DNA of 64,000 nucleotides from the NCBI RefSeq assembly GCF_008329535.1, contig NZ_NPKR01000010.1, positions 1 through 64,000 on the forward strand, written 5' to 3'. Origin of the DNA: Mycolicibacterium sp. P1-18. Its GTDB lineage: Bacteria; Actinomycetota; Actinomycetes; Mycobacteriales; Mycobacteriaceae. Below the pieces are notes generated by a model, which did no database searches, had not been told where the DNA came from, and saw only the letters and a program-made list of their open reading frames with translations. Position 1 is the first letter of the stretch, and each line of letters begins with the position of its first letter. This document shows, one piece after another, positions 54,617 through 62,827 of this stretch. Both the position numbers and the translations under genes were made by a program.

Positions 54617-55536
54617 CGCAGTTGGTCCACCATGGCGGTCAACCGACTCTGAACCGCGTCGACGGCAGGCGGATGCGCGGAGACGTCGGTGTCGGCGGCG
54701 CGAACGAGTCTCAGTCGCAACGGAAGTGGATCACCGGTGATGGCCAGGTTGACCACGCTGGCGGAACGCAGGTCGGGATCGGCGGTCAGCGCTGCCACCG
54801 TTCCCGAGGCGGCCGCCAGGATGGCCGCCCGGTCGTCCTCGGCGACGCGCGGGCTCAGTCGAACGCCGTATCGGGCCGACGCGTCGAGGAGGTGGTCGTG
54901 GGCAGCGGGATGGTGCTGGCGGGGTGGCAGCGCCAGCGGCAACGAGCGCGCCAGCGTCTGCAACGAAACCTCCGTCGAATGCTGCACCGCCAGAGGGTGA
55001 TCGGAGGCGACGAGCGCCCGGCCGGGCATCCGCGAGACGGGACCGGCGAGCAAACCGGACACCGGTGCCGGATGCACGATCACCGCGGCGTCGACGCCGC
55101 CGCGCAGAAGCGCCTGCAGCAGTGCGGTCGTCGGAGCCGTCGTATGGTCCACCCGTCCCCGCGGCAGCGACTGCCGGGCGGCGGTGACCAGCGCCGCGAC
55201 GGCGCTCACCGGCATCTGCGGTGGCACGCCGAGCCGGAACCCGACTGGTTCGCGGCGCGCGTCGTCGGCTGCGGACGCAAGCAATGCGACGTCGGCCAGG
55301 ATGCGTCGAGCGTGGGGAAGCAGCGCGACGCCGACGTCGGTCAGCGCGACGCCTCGACTGCTGCGGTCGAACAATTCCGATCCCAGCTTGCGTTCGAGGC
55401 GCCGCAATCCTTGAGACAGCGGTGGCTGACTGACGCCGACGGCGTCCGCGGCTCGGCCGAAGTGCAGTTCGTCGGCGACGGCCACGAAGTATTCAAGGTG
55501 TCTGACCAGGTCGATCCGCTGCTGACCAGCCGTCAT
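54613..55536 (-). CDS. LysR-family regulator beside beta-lactamase genes
   Basis: A 307-residue regulator with an N-terminal winged helix (LEYFVAVADELHFGRAADAV, QPPLSQGLRRLERKLG) and an effector-binding domain. I chose the ATG at 55536, just before the conserved start. It is divergent from the secreted beta-lactamase gene across about 70 bp and coupled to the cytosolic beta-lactamase-fold gene, recalling the AmpR-ampC layout. AmpR senses cell-wall fragments; whether this protein does is not shown by sequence. Confidence 0.88.
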   Translation of the reverse strand: MTAGQQRIDLVRHLEYFVAVADELHFGRAADAVGVSQPPLSQGLRRLERKLGSELFDRSSRGVALTDVGVALLPHARRILADVALLASAADDARREPVGFRLGVPPQMPVSAVAALVTAARQSLPRGRVDHTTAPTTALLQALLRGGVDAAVIVHPAPVSGLLAGPVSRMPGRALVASDHPLAVQHSTEVSLQTLARSLPLALPPRQHHPAAHDHLLDASARYGVRLSPRVAEDDRAAILAAASGTVAALTADPDLRSASVVNLAITGDPLPLRLRLVRAADTDVSAHPPAVDAVQSRLTAMVDQLR

Positions 55537-55608
55537 ACTGCGATGATATCGCGCGCGCGGCGAGTCGAACATGGACAGGGTGCGCGGTCGCGTGGTCTCG
55601 TCGTCGTC

Positions 55609-56511
55609 ATGACGAACACGACCTCCCTGAGCCGCCGCACGTTTCTGGGCATCGGCCTGGCCGGCGTCGGGATCGCGTCGACCGGGTTCGGCGCCGGCGT
55701 GGCCTTCGCGCAGGGCCCCGACGCGCTCGCGGCTCTCGAGGCCCGGATCCCCGGCCGGCTCGGCGTCTACGCGCTCGACACCGCGACCGGAGCCACCGTG
55801 ACACACCGCGCCGACGAGCGTTTCCTGCTCTGCTCGACGGGCAAGGTGCTGACCGTCGCGGCCGTGCTCAAGCGCGGTGAGAGCGAGCCGGGGTTGCTCG
55901 ACCAGGTGATCCGCTACGACCCCTCGGACGTGCTCGAGTGGGCGCCGGTGACGTCGCAGCACGTGGCCGAGGGAATGACGGTGTCCCAGCTGTGCGACGC
56001 CGCGATCACCGTCAGCGACAACACCGCCGCCAATCTGCTGGTGCGACTGCTTGGCGGCCCTCAGGCGGTCACCACCTACGCCCGGACTCTCGGGGACGGC
56101 GTCACGCGCGTCGACCGGATCGAGCCCGACCTCAACGTCGCCGCCCCGGGAGACGAGCGCGACACGTCGACGCCCACGCAGATGGCCACGAACCTCCGGA
56201 CGCTGGTCCTCGGTGACGCGCTGAACGACGACTCGCGCCGGCGGTTGACGGATCTGTTGAAGGCCAACACGACTGGCGACAAGACGATCCGCACGGGCGT
56301 GCCGCGGGACTGGGTCGTCGGGGACAAGACCGGCAGCGGTGCGCAGCGCGAGAGCAACGACGTCGCCGTCGCCTGGCCGCCGGGACGGGCCCCGGTGCTG
56401 CTGGCGGTCTACGTCGCGCCGACCGATCCGCGGGCCGACGCCGACGCCATGCGCCGCGTCATCGCCGAGGCGACCCGGATCGCCGTGGCGGCGTTGCCGC
56501 TCAACTCCTGA
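55609..56511 (+). CDS. Class A beta-lactamase, Tat-exported
   Basis: A 300-residue beta-lactamase. A twin-arginine signal (SRRTFLGIGLAGVG, residues 8-21) is followed by a hydrophobic stretch and an AFA cleavage site. The catalytic set is complete: Ser76-T-G-Lys79 (CSTGK), SDN in ITVSDNTAANLL, Glu in RIEPDLN, and KTG in VGDKTGSG. It resembles mycobacterial chromosomal enzymes such as BlaC, exported by Tat to the periplasm. ATG at 55609. Its end overlaps the converging oxidoreductase gene by 11 bp. Likely controlled by the divergent LysR. Confidence 0.92.
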   Translation: MTNTTSLSRRTFLGIGLAGVGIASTGFGAGVAFAQGPDALAALEARIPGRLGVYALDTATGATVTHRADERFLLCSTGKVLTVAAVLKRGESEPGLLDQVIRYDPSDVLEWAPVTSQHVAEGMTVSQLCDAAITVSDNTAANLLVRLLGGPQAVTTYARTLGDGVTRVDRIEPDLNVAAPGDERDTSTPTQMATNLRTLVLGDALNDDSRRRLTDLLKANTTGDKTIRTGVPRDWVVGDKTGSGAQRESNDVAVAWPPGRAPVLLAVYVAPTDPRADADAMRRVIAEATRIAVAALPLNS

Positions 56512-57556
56512 GTCGGCCCGTCACCGGCGGCAGGTCCTTGAGGGTGACGATCCCCGGCGCCGCCGCGACCACCGCGGGTACCGCGTTGGTCACCGGCATG
56601 GCGGTGTAGATCATCCCGAGGCCCATGAAGCCCGGCTCGCTCCAATCCTTGGGCGGCAGGCAGTGCAGCACGGTGCGCATGTTGGGGGTGCCGTAGACCT
56701 GGATGACGTGGCCGTGTTCCAGGGGCTTGGGCGGTGTGACGTGACTGCCCATGGTCCAGTTGAATCCCACGCTGACGACGTTGCGGTCACCGACCCAGCC
56801 GCGGTGATAGCCGAACACGCTGCCGACGGTGCCCGCGGGAATCCGCATGAAGCCGAGGTCGGAATCCCCCGAGGCGGCGGTGAATTCGACGTCGAAGGTC
56901 ATCTTGTCGAGGGTGGCGCCGATCGCGTCGGCCATCATCGCCGCCGACTCCGCGAACACTTCGCTCTCGCGCCGCACGCTCTCGGCGAGTCCCGGCGTGT
57001 CCGGGTCCTGGCCGAAGCCCATGGCCGCCTGGGTGCCCGCCGATTCGTAGGTCGAACAGTCCACCGACTCGGTGATGCGGATCTGGTCGACGTCCTCGCA
57101 GGCACCCGAGAGCACCATGCCGACCATGTTGGTCATGCCGGGATGCGCGCCGCTGCCGAAGATTGTCGAACTACCGGTCGCACAGGCTTTCCCGATGCGA
57201 TCCCGATCCTCGGGGGTCTGCTTGCCGCCGGTGATCCAGGCGGCGCTGGAGCAGACGTTGACGCCGGCCTCGAGCAGGCGGACCAGCTCGTCGACGCTGG
57301 GCCACAGCGGGTTGTAGCAGCAGGCGTCGGGTTTCAGGGCGATCAGGGCGTCGACGTCGTCGGTCGCGGTGACGCCGGTGGGCTCGCTCAGCCCGGCGAG
57401 GTCGGCGGCGTCGACGCCCACCTTGTCGGCGCCATGGGCGAACACCCCGACCAGCTCCATGTCGTCGCGGCCGATGATGGCGTGCAACGAACGCCGTCCG
57501 ATGTTGCCGGTGGTCCACTGGATCACCCGGAGCGGCCGATCGGTCGTCGAAGTCAT
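56501..57556 (-). CDS. Dihydrodipicolinate reductase-like NAD(P)H oxidoreductase
   Basis: A 351-residue protein with an N-terminal Rossmann motif (VIQWTTGNIGRRSLHAII) and the conserved GSGAHPGMTNMV segment of a mycobacterial DapB-like group often annotated as 2,4-diaminopentanoate dehydrogenase-like. These are not the lysine-pathway DapB, and mycobacteria have many copies. Substrate unknown. It is divergent from the acetamidase gene and converges on the beta-lactamase gene. Confidence 0.82.
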   Translation of the reverse strand: MTSTTDRPLRVIQWTTGNIGRRSLHAIIGRDDMELVGVFAHGADKVGVDAADLAGLSEPTGVTATDDVDALIALKPDACCYNPLWPSVDELVRLLEAGVNVCSSAAWITGGKQTPEDRDRIGKACATGSSTIFGSGAHPGMTNMVGMVLSGACEDVDQIRITESVDCSTYESAGTQAAMGFGQDPDTPGLAESVRRESEVFAESAAMMADAIGATLDKMTFDVEFTAASGDSDLGFMRIPAGTVGSVFGYHRGWVGDRNVVSVGFNWTMGSHVTPPKPLEHGHVIQVYGTPNMRTVLHCLPPKDWSEPGFMGLGMIYTAMPVTNAVPAVVAAAPGIVTLKDLPPVTGRLRS

Positions 57557-57648
57557 GGGTGAACACTATTCGCGAGGTGTGCACCGGCGGGTCGATTCCA
57601 GGACTTCGTCGCCGCGCCGAGGTGGCCGTCCGCTGGCATGATCGCCGG

Positions 57649-58677
57649 ATGCACCACTTCCTGCCCGCCACGCCGACGACGGTGCACTGGGGGTTCTTCG
57701 ACCCGCGGCTGCCCCCGGCAGTGGTCGTCGCGTCGGGCGACCTGATCCAGATCGAGACGCTGACCCACCACGCCGGTGACGCCCCCGACTTGCTCATGGA
57801 CGACGGCGTCGCGGCCGTGTTCGCCTCGGTCATCGACCGTGGCCCGGGACCCCACCTGCTCACCGGGCCCATCGCCGTCGAGGGCGCCCGTCCGGGGGAC
57901 GTCCTGCAGGTGGACATCCTCGAGGCGGTCCCACGGCTGCCCTACGGTTCCAACCTCGCCGCGCACTGGGGCCACCTCTACGACGTGCTGCCGGGTGAAC
58001 GCGTCACGATCTACGAGTTGGACTGCGACGCACTGCTCGGACGTGCCGTCTTCGGCTACGACTGGACCGCGACTCCACTCGCCGACCAGCCCGGCACCGT
58101 CGTCACTCCCGACGCCGCGACCCGGGAACCTGCGCTCCCAGGTGTCGTCATCCCCCTGCGGCCACACTTCGGCACGATGGGGGTGGCGCCGGTGGAGCCG
58201 CAGCGGGTGTCGTCGGTGCCGCCCGGCGACCACGGCGGCAACGTCGACGACTGGCGGATCGGCGCCGGTGGACGCATGTACTTCCCCGTCCAGGTGCCCG
58301 GCGCGCTGCTGTCCGTGGGTGACCCACACGTCTCGCAGGGCGACGGTGAAGTCAGCGGGACCGCACTGGAGGCATCGCTGAACGGGCTGTTGCGCGTGAC
58401 GATTCGCCGTGATCTACCGTTCACCGTGCCGGTACTGGAAACGTCCACGGACATGCTGGTGCACGGGTTCGGCGACACCCTCGACGATGCGATGAAGGCG
58501 GCTGCGATGAGGACCCTCGACGTCTTGCAGAAACACTTCGGTCTGACGGGTGCGGACGCGTACTCGTTCATGTCGGTCGCCGTCGACTTCACGGTCACCC
58601 AGGTCGTCGACCAACGCCAGGGCGTGCACGGCCGCATCGACAAACGGTGCTTCCCGAGTTGGCGGCTGGCCGGATGA
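57649..58677 (+). CDS. Acetamidase/formamidase-family amidase
   Basis: A 342-residue amidase of the FmdA/AmdA family, hydrolysing short amides to ammonia and an acid. GDLIQIETLTHH near the N-terminus, GPHLLTGPIAVEGARPGD and VIPLRPHFGTMGVAP are family signatures. The ATG at 57649 has a CATGAT hexamer six bases upstream, so it is probably leaderless. A RidA-family gene is coupled downstream by a 4-bp overlap. Confidence 0.88.
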   Translation: MHHFLPATPTTVHWGFFDPRLPPAVVVASGDLIQIETLTHHAGDAPDLLMDDGVAAVFASVIDRGPGPHLLTGPIAVEGARPGDVLQVDILEAVPRLPYGSNLAAHWGHLYDVLPGERVTIYELDCDALLGRAVFGYDWTATPLADQPGTVVTPDAATREPALPGVVIPLRPHFGTMGVAPVEPQRVSSVPPGDHGGNVDDWRIGAGGRMYFPVQVPGALLSVGDPHVSQGDGEVSGTALEASLNGLLRVTIRRDLPFTVPVLETSTDMLVHGFGDTLDDAMKAAAMRTLDVLQKHFGLTGADAYSFMSVAVDFTVTQVVDQRQGVHGRIDKRCFPSWRLAG

Positions 58678-59078
58678 GCGGCATCCGACCGTTCACGTTC
58701 AGCCCCGCCGACGGCGTGCCGCCCGGGGTCGCCCCGTTCGTGCACGCCACCGCCGCGGGGCCGACGCTCTACGTCACCGGGCAGATGCCGACCGGGGTCG
58801 ACGGCCTCGTGGTGGGTGACGACGTGGCCACGCAGACCGACCAGGTGCTGCGAAACCTGTTGCGCGTCACCGAACTGTGCGGCGGCGGACTGGCCGACGT
58901 CGTCTCGGTTCGCGCCTTCCTGATGGACTGGGACGACTACGCCGCGTTCAACACGTCCTACGCCGCGTGGTTCCCGGATCGGCTGCCGTCGAGGACGTGT
59001 GTCGGGGTCACCGGTCTCGCCGTCGGCGCCCTGGTCGAGATCGACTGGGTGTGCTGGCGCGAGGACGGCTGGCAGTAG
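58674..59078 (+). CDS. RidA/YjgF-family protein
   Basis: A 134-residue protein of the RidA/YjgF/UK114 family, which hydrolyses reactive enamine/imine intermediates. LYVTGQMPTGVDG, QTDQVLRNLLRV and the late SRTCVGVTGLAVGALVEID contain the fold's core. The usual catalytic Arg is present in PSRTCVGV. Coupled to the amidase gene, it probably clears an imine or carbamate-type by-product of that pathway. Confidence 0.87.
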   Translation: MSGIRPFTFSPADGVPPGVAPFVHATAAGPTLYVTGQMPTGVDGLVVGDDVATQTDQVLRNLLRVTELCGGGLADVVSVRAFLMDWDDYAAFNTSYAAWFPDRLPSRTCVGVTGLAVGALVEIDWVCWREDGWQ

Positions 59079-59102
59079 TCCACAGGTCCCACTTCATCCA
59101 CA
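59076..59102 (+). promoter_or_regulatory. Two DnaA-box-like sequences upstream of comEA
   Basis: TAGTCCACA (59076-59084) and TCATCCACA (59094-59102) each match a DnaA box (TTGTCCACA or TTATCCACA) at eight of nine positions, in the same orientation and 18 bp apart, both followed by GG. They lie 63 bp before the comEA-comEC start. Function is not proven. Confidence 0.4.
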
Positions 59103-59152
59103 GGCAGTGGTCACCGGCCGGTTGACGGGGCCGTCGCGTCCGCGGTCGCGCC

Positions 59153-59158
59153 TACCGT
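59153..59158 (+). promoter_or_regulatory. -10 of leaderless comEA transcript
   Basis: TACCGT is followed by six bases and the ATG at 59165, the same geometry as valS and proA. Confidence 0.5.
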
Positions 59159-59164
59159 CACGGC

Positions 59165-59965
59165 ATGCGCACCGAACGACCGGCCCTCGAGGTGGAACGC
59201 CGACTGACCGGGACCACCCCCGACGGTGAGGAATCCGACACGTCGCTGTCGCGCTGGCTTCCCGAGGCGACGACGGGAACGGCTGCGGGATGGCTTGCGA
59301 CGGTGCGGGCCGACCCCGGCAGGGCGGGCGTGATCGGGCTCGGCATCGTCGGCGCGATCGCCGTGCTGGTGACGGTCTTCACGCTGACCCGTGACGACGG
59401 ACCCGCCATCACGTCGGCGAAACTGCCTCCGGTGGAGATGGTGTCGTCCACGGCGCCGGGTGCGCCACCCGGTGCGGCGGCCGACACCGGGGTCACCGTG
59501 AGCGTGGTGGGACTGGTGCACCAACCGGGTTTGGTGACCCTCGGCGCCGGTGCCCGCGTCGCCGACGCGCTCACCGCTGCGGGCGGCCCGCTCGACGGCG
59601 CCGACCTGGTCGGGCTCAACATGGCCCGCCGCGTCGGGGACGGCGAGCAGATCGTCGTCGGGCTGTCGTCACCGCCGGGTGCGCCACCGGCGATGGGCAG
59701 TTCCATCACTGCGCCCCCGGGTACGGCGCCGTCGTCGCCGGCCGCTGCCGGCGGGAAGGGTCCCACCGCAGGCGAACTCGTCGACCTGAACACCGCGACC
59801 GTCGAGCAGCTCGACGCGCTGCCCGGGGTCGGCCCGGTCACCGCCGCGGCGATCGTCGCCTGGCGCGACGCCAACGGCTCGTTCGCCGGTGTCGACCAAC
59901 TCGGCGAGGTGGACGGCATCGGCCCCGCACGTCTGGAGAAGCTGCGCGCCCTGGTTCGGGTGTGA
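59165..59965 (+). CDS. comEA: ComEA-like DNA-binding competence protein
   Basis: A 266-residue protein with a cytoplasmic N-terminus, one membrane segment (about residues 55-75, VIGLGIVGAIAVLVTVF), an SLBB domain (VSVVGLVHQPGLVTL) and a C-terminal helix-hairpin-helix pair (VDLNTATVEQLDALPGVGP; FAGVDQLGEVDGIGPARL) that binds DNA without sequence preference. Coupled to comEC by a 4-bp overlap. Mycobacteria are not known to be naturally competent, so the role may be another form of DNA handling. Confidence 0.93.
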   Translation: MRTERPALEVERRLTGTTPDGEESDTSLSRWLPEATTGTAAGWLATVRADPGRAGVIGLGIVGAIAVLVTVFTLTRDDGPAITSAKLPPVEMVSSTAPGAPPGAAADTGVTVSVVGLVHQPGLVTLGAGARVADALTAAGGPLDGADLVGLNMARRVGDGEQIVVGLSSPPGAPPAMGSSITAPPGTAPSSPAAAGGKGPTAGELVDLNTATVEQLDALPGVGPVTAAAIVAWRDANGSFAGVDQLGEVDGIGPARLEKLRALVRV

Positions 59966-61455
59966 CGTCACCATCGGTCGCAACCGTTCCCGACGTCCGT
60001 CTGGTGCCCAGCGCGCTGACCAGTTGGGCGGTGACCGCCGCCGGCATCGTGTGGGGTGCGTCGGCCGCGGTGGTCGTCGCGGTGGCGGCCGTGCTGGTGG
60101 CGGCGCTGATCTCGTGGCGGTGGCGGATGACGTGGCCGACCGTCCTCGCGGTCGCGGCGGTCGGCGTCGCCTTCGCCGCGGCGGTGGGCCTGCGGGTGGA
60201 CGACGCGGCGCACCATCCGATCGCGACCCGGTACGGCGGCACCGCGGCGGTGGTGGTGACGCCGAGCGAGTCGCCACGCGTCCTGCGCGGCATGCGAATG
60301 ATGTTCCGCGCCAACCTCGTGTCGGTGGACGGGCATCCGACGACCGGGCGCGTCGTCGTGTTCGCCTCCGGCGTCGACTACCAGGACGTGTCGGCGGGCC
60401 GGCCCGCGGCGTTCCGCGCCGGCGTCTCGCGACCGACGCGTCGGGACTTGTCCGTAGCGGTGCTGACCGCGACCGGCACCCCGAGGTGGGGGAGTGCGAG
60501 CCTGCTGCAGCGGGCGGCCGCCGATGTCCGCGCCCGGTTCGCCGAGGCGGCGCGGTCGGTGCTGCCGGGCGATCAGGCCGCGATGCTCCCGGCACTGGTG
60601 CTGGGGGACACCTCCGCCCTCGGCGAGGACGTCGTGGACGAGTTTCGCGCCGCGGGACTGACCCATCTGACGGCGGTGTCCGGCGCCAACGTCACCATCG
60701 TGTGCGGGACGGTGCTGGTGACGGCGGGACTGGTCGGGCCGCGGATTGCGGTCGCCCTCGCCGCGATTGCGCTGATCGCGTTCGTCGTGGTGGTGCAACC
60801 GTCGGCCAGCGTGTTGCGTGCCGCGGTGATGGGCTCCATCGCGCTGTTCGCGGTGCTGTCGAAACGCCGTCGGCAGGCGATACCGGCGCTGTCGGCCTGC
60901 GTGCTGGTGCTCCTGGTGGCGGCGCCGCAGTTGGCGGTCGACGTCGGGTTCGCCCTGTCGGTGTCGGCGACGGCCGCTCTGGTGATCGTGGCTCCGCGGT
61001 GGGCGCGTCGACTGACCGACCGTGGGTGGCCGCAGCCGCTGGCGGCGGCGGTGAGCGTCGCCGCTGCCGCCCACCTGGTCACCGCGCCGTTGGTGGCCGG
61101 CATGTCGGGGACCTTCAGCATGGTCTCCATTCTGGCGAATCTCGTTGTTGCCGCTGTCATTTCACCGATCACGGTGATCGGCACCGCCGCTGCGGTACTG
61201 ACCGTGCCGTGGCCCGCTGCCGCTGAGCTGATGATCCGGTTCACCGGCCCGGCGCTGTGGTGGTTGACTCACGTCGCGTCGTGGGCGGCGGCGATTCCCG
61301 GCGCGGTGGTGACCACGCCGTCGGGCTGGCCGGGGGTGGTGACGGTGGCGGCCGCCGGCGTGGCGGTGGTGGCGCTGTGGGGCCGGACCTGGGGGCGCGT
61401 GACGGTCGTCGGGGCGGCGGTGTGCCTGGTGGCGTGGACCGTCGGTGCGGCGTGA
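59962..61455 (+). CDS. comEC: ComEC/Rec2-type DNA channel protein
   Basis: A 497-residue membrane protein with about ten hydrophobic segments. The Competence domain motif is AAGLTHLTAVSGANVTIVCG, followed by RAAVMGSIALFAVLSKRRR. It ends without the metallo-beta-lactamase domain found in Bacillus ComEC, as in the M. tuberculosis protein. GTG start overlaps comEA. It would form the membrane channel for single-stranded DNA. Confidence 0.93.
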   Translation: MTSPSVATVPDVRLVPSALTSWAVTAAGIVWGASAAVVVAVAAVLVAALISWRWRMTWPTVLAVAAVGVAFAAAVGLRVDDAAHHPIATRYGGTAAVVVTPSESPRVLRGMRMMFRANLVSVDGHPTTGRVVVFASGVDYQDVSAGRPAAFRAGVSRPTRRDLSVAVLTATGTPRWGSASLLQRAAADVRARFAEAARSVLPGDQAAMLPALVLGDTSALGEDVVDEFRAAGLTHLTAVSGANVTIVCGTVLVTAGLVGPRIAVALAAIALIAFVVVVQPSASVLRAAVMGSIALFAVLSKRRRQAIPALSACVLVLLVAAPQLAVDVGFALSVSATAALVIVAPRWARRLTDRGWPQPLAAAVSVAAAAHLVTAPLVAGMSGTFSMVSILANLVVAAVISPITVIGTAAAVLTVPWPAAAELMIRFTGPALWWLTHVASWAAAIPGAVVTTPSGWPGVVTVAAAGVAVVALWGRTWGRVTVVGAAVCLVAWTVGAA

Positions 61456-61467
61456 CACCATCGTCGG

Positions 61468-62421
61468 GTGAGTCAACTGCACCTCGTCCTGGGTGATGAA
61501 GATCTGCTCGTCGACCGTGCCATCGCCACGGTTCTGCGCATCGCCCGCAAGGAGGCCGGCACCCATGACGTGCCCGTCGACCGCATGCGCGCGGGCGAGG
61601 TCAGCGTCAACGAGCTCGCCGAACTGCTCAGCCCGTCCCTGTTCGCCGACGAGCGCGTCCTGGTGCTCGAGGCGGCCGCAGAGGCGGGCAAGGAGGCCGC
61701 GGCACTGATCGCCGAGGCGGCGGCGGACCTGCCGCCGGGCACCGTCCTGGTCGTCGTGCACTCCGGCGGCGGCCGGGCGAAGGCGTTGGCCGATCAGTTG
61801 AAGAAGCTGGGGGCCGAGACGTACCCGTGCGCCAAGATCAAATGGCCCAACGAGCGCGTCGACTTCGTGCGCCGCGAGTTTCGCGATCTCAAGGTGAAGG
61901 TGTCCGACGACACGGTCAACGCTCTCGTCGACGCAGTCGGCTCCGACGTCCGGGAACTGGCAGCCGCGTGCTCCCAGTTGGTCGCCGACACGGACGGCAA
62001 GGTCGACGCCGCCGCGGTGCGTCGGTACCACTCCGGCAAGGCGGAGATCAAGGGCTGGGACATCGCCGACATGGCGGTCACCGGTGACGTCTCGGGTGCT
62101 GCCGAGGCGTTGCGGTGGGCGATGATCAGCGGGGAACCGCACGTCGTGCTGGCCGACGCGCTGGCCGAGGCCGTCCATGCCATCGCGCGAATTGGACCGC
62201 AATCAGGGAGCGCGTACCAGTTGGCGAGCGAACTGGGGATGCCGCCGAAGCGGGTGGAGAAGGTGCAGAGGCAGTCCAGGCGGTGGACGCGGGACTCGGT
62301 GGCCGAGGCGATGCGCCTGGTGGCCGCGCTGAACGCAGACGTTAAGGGTGCAGCGGCCGACTCGAACTATGCGCTCGAGTCGGCGGTGCGGAGGGTGGCC
62401 GAACTGGCCGGGGGGAAGTAG
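61468..62421 (+). CDS. holA: DNA polymerase III delta subunit
   Basis: A 317-residue clamp-loader subunit that opens the sliding clamp. LHLVLGDEDLLVDRAI opens the N-terminal AAA-like domain, and the C-terminal helical bundle includes the AYQLASELGMPPKRVEKV segment typical of HolA. GTG at 61468, 12 bp after comEC; a CACCAT hexamer six bases upstream allows a leaderless transcript. It converges on rpsT with a 1-bp gap. Confidence 0.95.
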   Translation: MSQLHLVLGDEDLLVDRAIATVLRIARKEAGTHDVPVDRMRAGEVSVNELAELLSPSLFADERVLVLEAAAEAGKEAAALIAEAAADLPPGTVLVVVHSGGGRAKALADQLKKLGAETYPCAKIKWPNERVDFVRREFRDLKVKVSDDTVNALVDAVGSDVRELAAACSQLVADTDGKVDAAAVRRYHSGKAEIKGWDIADMAVTGDVSGAAEALRWAMISGEPHVVLADALAEAVHAIARIGPQSGSAYQLASELGMPPKRVEKVQRQSRRWTRDSVAEAMRLVAALNADVKGAAADSNYALESAVRRVAELAGGK

Positions 62422-62422
62422 C

Positions 62423-62683
62423 TCAGAGCTTGTGCAGGGCCTGCGCCAGCGCGGACTTCTTGTTCGCGGCCTGGTTCTTGTGGATGACGCCCTTGCTGGC
62501 GGCCTTGTCGAGCTTGCGGTTGGTCTTGGCCAGCAACTCTGCGGCCTTGTCCTTCTCACCGGCGTCGAGCGCCTCGCGGAAGCCGCGGACAGCCGTGCGC
62601 AGAGCGGACTTCACCGACTGGTTGCGCAGGCGCGCGTTCTCGTTGGTGAGGATGCGCTTCTTCTGCGACTTGATGTTGGCCAC
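62423..62683 (-). CDS. rpsT: 30S ribosomal protein S20 (bS20)
   Basis: An 86-residue basic ribosomal protein. ANIKSQKKRILTNENARLRN at the N-terminus and the helical KAASKGVIHKNQAANKKSAL end are the bS20 hallmarks. It starts at GTG with AGAAGGA eight bases upstream on the minus strand. Position after holA on the opposite strand is conserved in mycobacteria. Confidence 0.97.
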   Translation of the reverse strand: MANIKSQKKRILTNENARLRNQSVKSALRTAVRGFREALDAGEKDKAAELLAKTNRKLDKAASKGVIHKNQAANKKSALAQALHKL

Positions 62684-62827
62684 GCGTAAGTTCCTTCTGA
62701 ATGTCTACTGGGTGGGATGCGCCCGGCAGGAGACCCGGCGGGCAGCGACAGATCAGGTTACCAGCGGAGCGGCTGAATCCCCAAAGCGGAGGGGCCTGGC
62801 CTGCCGGAACTGGACAGTTGGGGCAGC

